The position numbers and the translations under genes were made by a program. The notes beneath the pieces were generated by a model. The model was not told where the DNA came from and did no database searches. It worked only from the letters and a program-made list of their open reading frames with translations. Source: Peribacillus frigoritolerans (lineage in GTDB: Bacteria; Bacillota; Bacilli; Bacillales; DSM-1321). From it: DNA of 64,000 bases. Positions 1-9,140 of the stretch are shown here, in pieces. Location: positions 310,001-374,000 of the forward strand of contig JAUPFL010000002.1 of assembly GCA_030562215.1 (NCBI GenBank), given 5' to 3'. Position 1 is the stretch's first letter; the number at the start of each line of letters is the position of its first letter.

Positions 1-507
1 TTGCGTCCGGATATCATTTTGATGGATTTGGTGATGCCGGAAATGGATGGCATAGAAGCGACGAAACGAATTATTGAAAAATGGCCAGAAGCAAAAATCA
101 TCATTGTGACAAGCTTCCTGGATGATGAAAAAGTGTACCCGGCATTGGAAGCGGGAGCGACGAGCTATATGTTGAAAACATCAAAGGCCAGCGAGATTGC
201 GAGAGCCGTCCGTTCCACTTTCCAGGGGCAAAGCGTACTTGAACCTGAAGTGACGGGAAAAATGATGGAAAAGCTGCGTCGCCCGAAAATCACCCAGCTT
301 CATGATCAATTGACAAACCGTGAAATGGAAATTTTGCTGCTGATGACACAAGGGAAAACGAATCAGGAAATTGCCGATGAACTATACATAGCCCTGAAAA
401 CAGCCAAAGTGCATGTCAGCAATATATTAAGTAAGCTTGCCGTGCAGGACCGCACGCAAGCAGTGATTTACGCATTTAAGCATTCGCTCGTTCAAGAAGA
501 AGAGTAA
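1..507 (+). CDS. liaR: LiaR/VraR-type response regulator, 5' truncated
   Basis: NarL/LuxR-family two-component response regulator that would switch on a cell-envelope stress operon after phosphorylation by a LiaS-type kinase. The visible part starts just before the phospho-acceptor Asp (motif ILMDLVMPEMDG, Asp near residue 9), continues through the conserved LKTSKA segment and ends with a LuxR-type helix-turn-helix (LTNREMEILLLMTQGKTNQEIA, then VHVSNILSKL). About 45 N-terminal residues lie outside the window, so the TTG at position 1 is not the start. The rest of the lia operon should lie to the left. Resemblance to B. subtilis LiaR is close by memory (VKT/VHVSNILSKL and DRTQA region). Confidence 0.85.
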   Translation: MRPDIILMDLVMPEMDGIEATKRIIEKWPEAKIIIVTSFLDDEKVYPALEAGATSYMLKTSKASEIARAVRSTFQGQSVLEPEVTGKMMEKLRRPKITQLHDQLTNREMEILLLMTQGKTNQEIADELYIALKTAKVHVSNILSKLAVQDRTQAVIYAFKHSLVQEEE

Positions 508-604
508 AGAGTGTCTATTTACCAAAATGCGGAAGTTCGTTATATTTAGGTAATTATTCCGTTGCCAGTGGGAAATAACCAGCTGAAAAGCAGAAAGCGG
601 GTGA

Positions 605-907
605 ATGGTGTTCAGGGTCCTTTTAGAATTACTGCGTATCGTCACCATTATTTTCGTTATTGGAATGATAATGGGGTTCATCATTAATTCAAACTATGCG
701 ATTTTTGGAATAACCGTAGAGAATACCACGGGCGGATGGATTGTTGGTATGGCAATTTTTCCATTACTTTATGTACTCTATAAAAACCGGCTTCAATTTT
801 CAGGGTTCTATAAAAATGGCAAACAAGTAAAACTCTCAAACAGGACAACGACAATCTTGGTTTGCTTCTCCGTGCTAATGTTGACGGTTGCCCCTTTATT
901 TCGCTAA
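605..907 (+). CDS. small membrane protein, unknown
   Basis: 100-residue protein with three hydrophobic stretches (about residues 8-28, 42-60 and 82-98), so probably an integral membrane protein. I do not recognise a family. The ATG follows a weak purine stretch (aaagcgg), and the gene ends just before a strong bidirectional terminator, which supports it being real. It lies 98 bases after liaR in the same direction and could be read through from that operon. Confidence 0.5.
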   Translation: MVFRVLLELLRIVTIIFVIGMIMGFIINSNYAIFGITVENTTGGWIVGMAIFPLLYVLYKNRLQFSGFYKNGKQVKLSNRTTTILVCFSVLMLTVAPLFR

Positions 908-913
908 CAGAAT

Positions 914-950
914 GCAAAAAGAGCATGTTTTAATCAAAACATGCTCTTTT
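914..950. terminator. bidirectional rho-independent terminator
   Basis: Near-perfect inverted repeat AAAGAGCATGTTTT / AAAACATGCTCTTT with an A-run on the left and a T-run on the right. It serves the small membrane gene on + and the MFS gene on -. Confidence 0.85.
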
Positions 951-967
951 CTATACCGTTTTTTAGA

Positions 968-2130
968 TTATACAGCTTCCTCTGCGGTATCGAGCCTCTT
1001 TCCATATATTCGATAAAGAACCATAGCGAATACCATTCCTATAAAGGAGATGGAGGAAATGAACAAGTAAAGGGTCTTCCCGCCATATGCTCCATATATG
1101 GCCCCGCCTATATAAGAAGCAATGATTCCCGAAACCCCGAAGAATAGCAGCGCCAGTACGGTCTGGCCTGTGGCACGCCATTCCACCGGAACAATCCGAT
1201 ACAGATATTGGATGGCCGCCGAGTAGAAAATCGGGAAAGTCAATAGCTGCATGACTTGCAAATAAGCCAATAGCTGAGGATCGGTAATCCACGCAGAGAC
1301 GAAATAACGGATAAAGAAAACGCTGCTGCAAACGAAATGATGATGATTTCCTTGCCTTTGCGCAGCCACCAGAAGCTTAGGGCGAATACAACGATTTCAC
1401 TTCCCGCAGCTAAGAACCAGGTCAAGCCTACAAGCTTGGCACTTCCTCCAAGTTCCCGGATATACACTCCAAGGAAGGTATCGTTCATCCTTGCTGGAAC
1501 GGCACAGATAAAGACCAATAACAGAAAGAGAAGCGTCTCTTTATTGCTGAAAAAATGCTTAAGACTGCTTAAGGTGACAGGTTTCCCTGAAACGGGCGCA
1601 TCAGGCATCATCCAGCTGACAATGAAACTGATCAAACCTATGCCTGCAAAAAGGAACGCAAGGCTGTTCGCTCCGAAATATGACATAACATAGCCGGTGA
1701 TCAGCGATATGACCGCATAACCCAATGCACCATATGTCCGGATGGAGCCGTAGCTGATCCCGGATTTCTCTGCCATCGTAAAATTGAGGCTTTCCGTCAG
1801 GGGATCGATCGGCATCAAAAAGAAATATAGCAGCATGGCAAACAGGATAAGCTGAAGATAACTGCTTGAATCATAGAGGAAATAACCGATTACGCTCGAG
1901 AAAAAGATGAGTAACAACAGGACTTTTCGTATAGTCCTTGTTTTGTCGCTGATCATTCCCCATAAAGGCTGGGTGATGAGGGTGACAAAACCGCCTGTAC
2001 CGACGATGAATCCAATTTGGGCTGGACGCAAACCTTGATCAGCCAGATAGACTGGTAGGAACGGAATGAAAATGGCAAGCAGTCCAAAATATAAAAAGTT
2101 AAAACTCTTTAATAATCGTATTGCTTTCAT
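968..2130 (-). CDS. MFS transporter of the 3-phenylpropionate permease-like (YwbF) type, frameshifted
   Basis: Major facilitator superfamily protein with about 12 membrane segments, about 387 residues after repair. The N-terminal motif (FNFLYFGLLAIFIPFLPVYL) and the loop-2 signature (GMISDKTRTIRK) are typical of the MFS_1-like/PPP transporters such as YwbF and HcaT. The reading frame breaks at a run of four A on + (1317-1320). Adding one base joins ISFAAAF to FIRYFVSAWITD and gives a length divisible by three. The C-terminal third is in the second frame (968 to about 1318). Substrate cannot be told from sequence. Confidence 0.8.
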
Positions 2131-2318
2131 GAAAAATATGATACCTCACGTGTTCTATGGATTGGTTTGATTTCAGACCTTGTTATTGTATCACTGATGA
2201 CAGAATTTGAAAAAATAGTTTTAAAATAGATTTAGTTTCAAGGTTAAATCTCACTTTTTTAAAATGGGTTTAAATGATAGAATTAACACTTATTGCTAAT
2301 TGCAGAGGGTGGTATTTA

Positions 2319-2546
2319 ATGGATCAAGACACAAAAGTGATTCAAGAGTTGCAGGAATTGAAGCAAAAAGTCGGTCATCTTGAAGACTTATTAACGCAGC
2401 AGCAAAAGGGAAAAGCAGGACCATTTCGAATCTTCCTGGACGCAGTAGTCTCATTGCTATTTGGATTAATTGTTGTAGGACCGGTTATAGTGATTGTCGT
2501 TGGGGTTCTGATGGTGGCCGTTTCATGGTTAGGGATGGAGTTTTAA
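2319..2546 (+). CDS. small coiled-coil/membrane protein, unknown
   Basis: 75-residue protein. The first 35 residues are charged and heptad-like (VIQELQELKQKVGHLEDLL), suggesting a short coiled coil. The remainder is two closely spaced hydrophobic segments (LLFGLIVVGPVIVIVVGVLMV). The ATG at 2319 is chosen because AGAGGGTGG sits 6 bases upstream; an upstream in-frame ATG at 2274 has no ribosome binding site. Function unknown. The 230 bases after it hold only a doubtful 28-residue hydrophobic ORF (2634-2720). Confidence 0.6.
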   Translation: MDQDTKVIQELQELKQKVGHLEDLLTQQQKGKAGPFRIFLDAVVSLLFGLIVVGPVIVIVVGVLMVAVSWLGMEF

Positions 2547-2777
2547 ACGTTTAGGGGAGTCTGGGCTTTAATGAATCTATTGATTTGATTAGGTAACGGA
2601 AGGGCTGGATGAATTTGTGACCCAGAGAAATTTGTGCTAATTAGAACGGTGTCATTAGTTGTTATTGCGGGATGCCTTTTCGTCATTGCCTATACGTTGG
2701 CTACTTATTTCAGATGTTAGCTGCGCTGGTAAACAAAGGAAATTAATTGGCCTAGAGGGGCGAATGCGCCCTCCTCT

Positions 2778-3154
2778 TTATTTACTTTGATCTAAAGTAA
2801 AGCTTTCTTCATTACCATCCCAATTAATTGTTATATGTATAGGGAAACTTTCATTAGTTACTGAACAGCCGCTGCATGCAGTTGGAATTTCAATGGTTGG
2901 TCCTTCAAGGTTTGTTTCATTCCGCTTAGTTTCACCATCATTAATTGAAATCTCCAAAGTCTTGAAAAATACATCGCTATCTACATTTTTATATTTAAAA
3001 GTATAGGTTCCATTTTCCGAATCTTCGGTAGCGGTTGCAACATACTCTCCTTTCCAATGATCGCTCTCCCCAGAAAGTTTCATGTATTTATCACCGTTAC
3101 TACACCCAACCAAAACAGATAATAAAAAATCATAATCATTAACGTTTTTTTCAT
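2778..3154 (-). CDS. small lipoprotein, unknown, frameshifted in the signal peptide
   Basis: Secreted lipoprotein of about 125 residues. The lipobox LVGC is read in one frame (LLSVLVGCSNGDKY), while the start with its positively charged MMKKTL is in another. Adding one T to the coding-strand run of six at 3124-3129 joins them into a normal signal peptide. A GGAGG at 3160-3164 fits the second of two tandem ATGs (5-base spacing). The mature part is probably a beta-rich domain with a paired Cys motif (CSGC). No family recognised; a surface lipoprotein of unknown role. Confidence 0.65.
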
Positions 3155-3163
3155 CATGTCCTC

Positions 3164-3434
3164 CAAACAGATAGTAAGTTATTCGTTAGGTTTATTTTCT
3201 TCATATAAATACCATAAAAGTAAATATACGGTTAAATAAAGGGGAAACTGAGGATAGAGTGGAAGGTCACGGTTTTGCCTTTCCATCCAGTGAGGCACAT
3301 TGGGGTGGCAGTTAAACGGAAGAAAATAATTACTAAGGCAGAAATGATATATAGTATTTTACAATTTTCGTTATGTTGGCTCAACAAGATTTCCCATGAT
3401 TTGTTGCTTGGAAAATATTATCCTAAGAAAGTTA
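3164..3434. other. intergenic region without a convincing gene
   Basis: About 270 A+T-rich bases between the lipoprotein start and the T-box promoter. It must contain the promoter of the lipoprotein gene on the minus strand. The only ORF here (3275-3478, +) has no ribosome binding site and runs into the T-box promoter, so it is not called. Confidence 0.5.
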
Positions 3435-3463
3435 TTGACAAATTTACTTTGAGTCCGTATAGT
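3435..3463 (+). promoter_or_regulatory. sigma-A promoter of the T-box RNA
   Basis: TTGACA (3435-3440), 17-base spacer, TATAGT (3458-3463). Transcription would start near 3470, just ahead of the T-box leader. Confidence 0.75.
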
Positions 3464-3504
3464 ATGGGATATTATTAGAAATATTCAGATATAATTTTCG
3501 AAAC

Positions 3505-3775
3505 GCAATGAACAGGAGTAGTAAAAGCTCATTATTCGGTGAAGAGAGCTGCGGGTTGGTGCAACGCAGTCCAATGATACTTTGAACTTGCCTGGGAGTG
3601 GTGAAGCGAAAGATAGGAATGATTCCATTCTTTTGTTTTAACGATTGACCTTCGTTACAAGGTTTTTAAAGCAGGGTTCTAAAAAAGAGCCAATAAGAGT
3701 GGTACCGCGGTAAGCTTAAGGCATATCGTCTCTTTCTTCATTTGATTATGAAGGAAGAGACGATATGCTTTTTTT
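3505..3775 (+). promoter_or_regulatory. T-box riboswitch leader, probably leucine-specific
   Basis: The leader senses uncharged tRNA and lets transcription continue into the permease gene. Seen directly: the Stem I AGAGAGCTGCG element with its GGTTGGTG loop (3543-3560), the T-box core AAGAGTGGTACCGCGG (3695-3710), and a terminator hairpin of about 20 bp (3721-3768) followed by seven T. The specifier reading is GAA-CTT-GCC at 3584-3592, giving CTT (leucine). That the codon sits after GAA and before RCC follows the usual T-box layout. A leucine T-box ahead of a permease is known for B. subtilis yvbW. T-box itself near certain; amino-acid identity moderate. Confidence 0.9.
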
Positions 3776-3795
3776 GATTTTTGGGAGGTAAGGAT

Positions 3796-5145
3796 ATGGA
3801 AACAGACAAACGGAATTTACAGAGGACAATGACTTCAAGGCATATTACGATGATGGCATTAGGCGGTGCCATCGGGGCAGGTTTATTTAAAGGAAGCAGT
3901 TCAGCCATTGATATGGCAGGCCCTTCCGTAATCATTGCGTACTTGATAGGAGGCATCATCCTATTATTCATCATGCAAGGTTTAGCTGAAATGGCGGTCC
4001 GCAATAGCGGTGCACGAACATTCAGGGATTTGGTCCAATCGATCTTAGGAAAGTATCCTGCCTATTTCCTGGATTGGATTTATTGGAAAATGTGGGTATT
4101 GAATATCGCGGCCGAATCAGTGGTTGCGGCGATTTTCATTCAATATTGGCTGCCCGGATATCCAATCTGGATCCTGGCATTAGCTGTTTCGGTTTTAGTT
4201 ACTGCGGTTAACTTGCTGTCGGTAAAGGTCTTTGCTGAAACGGAGTACTGGCTTGCTTTAATTAAAATTACGGTCATCATTGTGTTCATCATGGCTGGAT
4301 TATTGTTGCTGCTCGTTACTTTTGGTGATCATGCAGCCGTCGGTTTTTCTAACTTGACCGAGCATGGCGGTTTCTTTCCGAATGGATCGACAGGTTTGAT
4401 CACGGCGATGCTGGTGGTAATCTATTCATATGGCGGTACGGAAATCATCGGGGTCACATTAGCTGAAACGAAAAATCCTGAAAAAGTGGTTCCAAAAGCC
4501 GTTCGCAGTACATTGGTCAGGATCATTTCTTTCTATATCATCCCTTTTTTCATCATCGTTAGCTTAATTCCTTGGAACGAAGTAAACGGGGTGAAGGAAA
4601 GTCCGTTTGTAATGGTCTTTCAAATGATCGGGATTCCAGGTGCCGACCATATTATGAACGCTGTTGTTCTATTAGCGATCATTTCATCGATGAACTCCGG
4701 GTTGTATGGTTCATCGCGTGTTCTGTATACTCAAGCCGTGGATGGCCGCATCCCGAAAATCTTTTCCCGTTTATCCAAGAAGAAAGTACCTGTTCCCGCA
4801 ATATTAATGTGTACTTCCGCTTTATATGGCGGTGTACTGATTTCCTTATTTGCTGGAAGCAAGACCTTCGATTTCCTAATGGGTTCGCTGGGATATACCG
4901 TATTATTCATCTGGTTGATCATTGCTTTCGCCCATTTGAAATCACGTAAACAACAGTCCGGAAAAACAAGTGCCTATTCGGTAAAATGGTTCCCGTACAC
5001 GACTTGGGCTGCGATCATCGCTTTAATAACGATCCTGATCGGAATCATTTTCACGACATCCATAATCGTTACGATCATTACACTTTGCATCTACATCTTC
5101 ATTTCCTTAACGTTTGTATGGAAAAAACGCCATAACAAAATCTAG
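3796..5145 (+). CDS. APC-family amino-acid permease (probably leucine), T-box controlled
   Basis: 449-residue amino acid-polyamine-organocation permease with 12 membrane segments. The hallmark N-terminus (SRHITMMALGGAIGAGLFKGS) holds the substrate-binding GxG of TM1, and the TM6 region GGTEIIGVTLAE and TM8 region NSGLYGSSRVLY are typical of the family. Start ATG 3796 is preceded by GGGAGG at a good distance. The T-box leader immediately upstream, with an apparent CTT specifier, points to leucine or branched-chain uptake, like YvbW; the substrate is inference. The gene is intact. Confidence 0.88.
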   Translation: METDKRNLQRTMTSRHITMMALGGAIGAGLFKGSSSAIDMAGPSVIIAYLIGGIILLFIMQGLAEMAVRNSGARTFRDLVQSILGKYPAYFLDWIYWKMWVLNIAAESVVAAIFIQYWLPGYPIWILALAVSVLVTAVNLLSVKVFAETEYWLALIKITVIIVFIMAGLLLLLVTFGDHAAVGFSNLTEHGGFFPNGSTGLITAMLVVIYSYGGTEIIGVTLAETKNPEKVVPKAVRSTLVRIISFYIIPFFIIVSLIPWNEVNGVKESPFVMVFQMIGIPGADHIMNAVVLLAIISSMNSGLYGSSRVLYTQAVDGRIPKIFSRLSKKKVPVPAILMCTSALYGGVLISLFAGSKTFDFLMGSLGYTVLFIWLIIAFAHLKSRKQQSGKTSAYSVKWFPYTTWAAIIALITILIGIIFTTSIIVTIITLCIYIFISLTFVWKKRHNKI

Positions 5146-5176
5146 AGAAGGCGGAAATATCACTTTTGCCTTCTCG
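5145..5176 (+). terminator. weak hairpin after the permease
   Basis: GAGAAGGC / GCCTTCTC 8-bp stem starting at the permease stop codon, with no clear T-run. Confidence 0.4.
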
Positions 5177-5371
5177 CATATAAGTTTCAATACAAGCCGT
5201 GGTATATGCCATGGCTTTCGTCATGTATTCTTAGTCTGATGAAAAGTAAGAGATATCCATTTTACTAGTTCATGGGAATCGTTAACTTTAACATTTAAAG
5301 AGTTAATCTAGTGAAAAATGGTGTATAATAATCTTTGGAAAAAAACAATATATTGAAAGCCGGAGCGAGCT

Positions 5372-6028
5372 ATGAAAAACAATTCCATACTATCCTTTCA
5401 CCCGTTATATTATTTATTACTATTGGTGATTACTAGTTCCATCTATTCAATCATCAATCAATCTCCAGGTCATGCTGTCGATGTTACGACTATAATAGAT
5501 GGGGAGATTCCCTTTATTAAGGAATTTGCCGTTCCTTATTTACTTTGGTATCCGTATATTTATGGATTGCTGATTTACTATTGTTTTGTTGACCGAAAGC
5601 ACTATTTCGTAGGATTAGGCAGTTTGATATCAGGGAAACTTCTCTGTTTTCTTGTATATTGCCTTTGGCAAACGACAGTTCCGCGTCCAGAAGTGGTGGG
5701 TCACGATATCTTTGCCCAGTTAATGCGATTCATCTATAGTCATGATCAACCAGTCAACTGTCTTCCCAGCATTCATGTACTGACCACATTCATCATGATG
5801 ATCGTCGCACATAAGCGGAAAGAAGAGCACAAATGGGAGTATGCCAGTGTCACTGCATTCGGAACACTGATCATCCTCTCCACGCTATTTACAAAGCAGC
5901 ATGCTGTATTGGATGTACTCGCAGGAATACTCCTTGCATGTGGGGTATATGCAGCCGTCCAGTATACGTTCCATGCGCTATCGGGTTTTCAGGCCAATCA
6001 TTACGCAGCAAGGCAAATTAAAAAGTGA
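5372..6028 (+). CDS. PAP2-superfamily membrane phosphatase
   Basis: 218-residue membrane protein of the phosphatidic acid phosphatase type 2 (inositol phosphorylceramide synthase-like) superfamily. Conserved pieces: C1-like RPEV near residue 110, C2 CLPSIHV with the proton-donor His near residue 137, and C3-like TKQHAVLD with the catalytic His near residue 175. It has about five or six membrane segments. Likely acts on a lipid phosphate at the outer membrane face; exact substrate unknown. It is single, with its own terminator. A second PAP2 protein of a different subgroup is at 48.2 kb. Confidence 0.82.
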   Translation: MKNNSILSFHPLYYLLLLVITSSIYSIINQSPGHAVDVTTIIDGEIPFIKEFAVPYLLWYPYIYGLLIYYCFVDRKHYFVGLGSLISGKLLCFLVYCLWQTTVPRPEVVGHDIFAQLMRFIYSHDQPVNCLPSIHVLTTFIMMIVAHKRKEEHKWEYASVTAFGTLIILSTLFTKQHAVLDVLAGILLACGVYAAVQYTFHALSGFQANHYAARQIKK

Positions 6029-6036
6029 CCACATGT

Positions 6037-6098
6037 AAAAAAGCCACCGTAAGAATATTCACTCCAATGAGCTGATATGTTACTGTGGCTTTTGTTTT
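6037..6098 (+). terminator. terminator after the PAP2 gene
   Basis: AAAAAGCCACCGTAA / TTACTGTGGCTTTTG stem with long loop and T-rich tail. Confidence 0.7.
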
Positions 6099-6182
6099 TC
6101 TATTAAAAATTGGATATTTATGTTAAATAATTATATGGTATTATGTTTTTAATCGAATTGAACAGTGGAGGGGAGGAAAAGA

Positions 6183-7380
6183 ATGCCTCATCTTGATCGA
6201 ATTGCTGAAGACTTGGTTAAAGCAAAGTTGGAAAATTATTGGCCGGGTTTTGAACTTGTTGCATATGCATTATATGATAAGAGCAATGTTTATCTATTCA
6301 ATCATCCTAAATTCAGTAACAATCCACCATGTACATATCATATTTTAAAGTGGGATGTCCAGTTTACTGCTGACACAATCATTATGTATGAAGAATATCC
6401 CACTGCAATTGTTAATATGGATTGCTATGAGGAATATGAAGATTTGTATTCAATGCTCGTTCATGAATTATTTCACGGCTATCAATTTATAAAGGAGGAA
6501 AAACGGTTTCCCGATGAAATGATGGGAATTACATATCCTTTGTCAAAAGAAAATGTGGAATTACGAAATCAGGAACGAACAAACCTTTATCGTGCGTTGT
6601 TGGAAAATAACCTAATAAAGAAGAAACAATACCTTAATGCTTTCATTGGCCTAAGGGAAAAAAGAGCAGGTAAGATTGAAGAGTACCTAACATATGAAAA
6701 ATTGATTGAAACCATTGAGGGACCTGCGTGGTATGTCGAATTGAGGGCTTACTCGGAAAAAAGCCCGCTTGATTACCATTCAGTTTTAAAAAGTATGCAC
6801 AACACCTAATAAACAAATATGAATCTACTTCCAGTATTAGAAGAAGTTGTTATAGTTCCGGTTTGTTTATGTGTTTGTTACTGGAGGAGCTTTCACCAGG
6901 CTGGATGGAAAGTTTTTTTGATAAAGAAGATACATTATATGACCTATTAAAACAGCAGTCCTGTGACTATATGGAATATTCAATGGCGGATGTGGAAATA
7001 AGTCCTGAAACAGTGGAAGTCATTAATTTTGCTAAAGAAAAGAGAATTAAAGCATTTGAAGAGTTTAATAAAAAAGCAGGAATTCATCTATATATTGAAG
7101 GGAAATAACTGCTGTATCCTTTGACCCGATGAATATCATCCCTTTAGGAGATAGACTTTTACATAAGAGCTTTATAAAAGTAAGAATGAACAATCAAGAT
7201 TTTCTTATTCAACAACAGGTTATTTCCCATGTAGATGATGGAATTCAAAAGATAAATAAAATACACCTTATATTAGAGAATGAACCCATTGAAAACATTG
7301 ATTCGCTTACAATTAATGGTGTTGGAGAAATAAAGGGAAGATATAAGAAACAAGAAAATATCTTGCATGTACTTATATAA
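6183..7380 (+). CDS. putative HExxH zinc metalloprotein, unknown family, two frameshifts
   Basis: About 399 residues after repair. The first 209 residues contain VHELFHGYQF near residue 100, an HExxH zinc-binding motif of the gluzincin/minigluzin kind, with a downstream Glu-rich helical region (ENVELRNQERTNLYRALL) that could supply the third ligand. The frame breaks near 6790-6800 (CACAACACC) and near 7101-7106 (GGAAATAAC). Repair joins SVLKSMH to LINKYES, and LYIEG to ITAVSFDPMNII, and makes the length divisible by three. Start ATG 6183 follows GAGGGGAGG. No signal peptide, so probably cytoplasmic. Function unknown; three separate small genes would be the alternative reading, which I consider unlikely because neither downstream piece has a ribosome binding site. 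Confidence 0.65.
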
Positions 7381-7471
7381 AATGAATTTTATCTTAACTT
7401 GGGTTACAATCATCATTCCATATAACTTTTTGTACCAAGAATTTTGCCTGAATTGAATGTACAGCTTATGT

Positions 7472-7516
7472 AAAAAAGCATCGAACCTCCCATGACAGGA
7501 AGTCCGATGCTTTTTT
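7472..7516. terminator. bidirectional terminator
   Basis: AAAAAAGCATCG / CGATGCTTTTTT stem between the convergent metalloprotein and tcyP genes. Confidence 0.8.
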
Positions 7517-7519
7517 CTG

Positions 7520-8908
7520 TTACATTTCAGCTTCAATTTTCAAAGATGATTCTTCGCTGAACTGTTCTTTATCAAGGTCGCCCGTTATTTTACTAGTTAG
7601 AATACCGGAAGTCATGCTTCCGCTGACATTTACAGCCGTTCTTCCCATATCGATCAATGGCTCGACGGAAATCAACAGTCCGGCCAAGGCGATTGGCAAG
7701 TTCATTGCAGATAATACGAGGATGGCAGCGAATGTTGCTCCTCCACCTACACCTGCAACCCCGAAAGAGCTAATGGCCACGATGGCAATCAACATGGCGA
7801 TAAAGGAAGGATCTAGTGGGTTGATTCCAACCGTTGGAGCGATCATGACCGCTAACATGGCCGGGTAGATTCCGGCACAGCCATTTTGACCGATCGACAA
7901 GCCGAAGGATCCGGCAAAGTTGGCAATACCCTCGGACACGCCTAGTTGTTTCTGTGTCTGGATGTTCAATGGCAGAGCTCCTGCACTTGTTCTTGAAGTG
8001 AAGGCAAACGATAATACCGGGAAAGCTTTTCTCAAATACACGATTGGATTCAATCCTGCAAGCGTCAGCAACAGTAAATGGATGAGGAACATGACAATCA
8101 GGGCGACATAAGAGGCACCTACGAATTTCCCCAATTTCAGGATGGCATCCAAATCACTCGTTGCTACAGTCTTCGTCATGATCGCCAAGATCCCGTATGG
8201 TGTTAAACGCAGGATCAATGTTACTACGCGCATGATGATGCTGTGCAATGTATCTACGATTTTAGCAAAAAACTCAGCATGTTCAGGCTGTTTCCTTTTG
8301 ACCCCTAAATAGGCAATCCCAAGAAAAGCAGCAAAAATTACAACGGAAATGGTTGATGTCGGACGTGCTCCCGTTAAATCAAGGAACGGATTGGACGGAA
8401 TCAACTCAAGGATTTGCTGCGGCATCGTTTTATCCTGAATCGTACCGTATGTTTCCGATATTTGATCCCCGCGGCTTAACTCCGCTTCCCCTTGCTCAAT
8501 TTGAACGGCTTCCAAATTGAATACAGTTGCCGAAGTGATCCCGACAGCTGCTGCAATCGCAGTCGTTCCAAGCAGGATTCCGATGATCAGGACACTGATC
8601 TTTCCAATATTGCTAGTCAGTTTCAATCTAGTGAATGCCGATAAGATTGAAATGAAGACAAGCGGCATGACGATCATTTGCAGGAACTTGACATAGCCGG
8701 AACCTACAATGTTAAACCAATCGACCGATTTAACGATCGCTTCTGACTGAGGTTCATAGAAATACTGCAAAAGAAGTCCGAATACAATTCCTAAACCAAG
8801 TCCAGTAAAGACCCTTTTTGTAAAGGAAATATGCTTCTTATTCATGTAAAATAAAACGCCTAAAAGAACGAGCATTATGGCAAGATTTAAAAACACATAA
8901 CCAATCAT
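7520..8908 (-). CDS. tcyP: L-cystine symporter TcyP
   Basis: 462-residue dicarboxylate/amino acid:cation symporter (DAACS, glutamate transporter fold) of the TcyP group, which imports L-cystine. Seen: TM1 region followed by VFTGLGLGIVFGLLLQY, the MIVMPLVFISIL segment, the hairpin SFAFTSRTSAGALPLNI (equivalent to the serine-rich HP1) and the GIYPAMLAVMIAP / DMGRTAVNVSGSM transport core near the C-terminus. Intact. AGGAGG lies just ahead of the ATG. The upstream region holds GGAATTA next to an A+T-rich half-site (8921-8935), which could be a CymR (cysteine repressor) site, but this is weak. Confidence 0.88.
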   Translation of the reverse strand: MIGYVFLNLAIMLVLLGVLFYMNKKHISFTKRVFTGLGLGIVFGLLLQYFYEPQSEAIVKSVDWFNIVGSGYVKFLQMIVMPLVFISILSAFTRLKLTSNIGKISVLIIGILLGTTAIAAAVGITSATVFNLEAVQIEQGEAELSRGDQISETYGTIQDKTMPQQILELIPSNPFLDLTGARPTSTISVVIFAAFLGIAYLGVKRKQPEHAEFFAKIVDTLHSIIMRVVTLILRLTPYGILAIMTKTVATSDLDAILKLGKFVGASYVALIVMFLIHLLLLTLAGLNPIVYLRKAFPVLSFAFTSRTSAGALPLNIQTQKQLGVSEGIANFAGSFGLSIGQNGCAGIYPAMLAVMIAPTVGINPLDPSFIAMLIAIVAISSFGVAGVGGGATFAAILVLSAMNLPIALAGLLISVEPLIDMGRTAVNVSGSMTSGILTSKITGDLDKEQFSEESSLKIEAEM

Positions 8909-9070
8909 ATATATTCCTCCTAATTCCGATTAACCAAATAAGAATAATGAATATCTGATGACTATGATACATCATCCGTTGATTTTTTACCAGAAGAAAA
9001 TAATTTATTTTTGACTTTTCAAGTAATTCATGTATGTATCCATATTCATGGACTGAATAAGAAGTCACAA

Positions 9071-9127
9071 AAAGAGGTATACATGAACCTTTCTCCACTC
9101 TGGGATCTAGGGTTCAGTATACCTCTT
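9071..9127 (-). terminator. terminator of the sigma/anti-sigma operon
   Basis: Long stem AGAGGTATACATGAACC / GGGTTCAGTATACCTCT. On the minus strand it is followed by a T-run (CCTCTTTTTG). Confidence 0.8.
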
Positions 9128-9140
9128 GTAGGTAAAATTG

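Noticed and set aside
2634..2720. 28-residue hydrophobic ORF
   Set aside because: Weak ribosome binding site and no supporting features.
3275..3478. 67-codon ORF ahead of the T-box
   Set aside because: Overlaps the T-box promoter and lacks a ribosome binding site.
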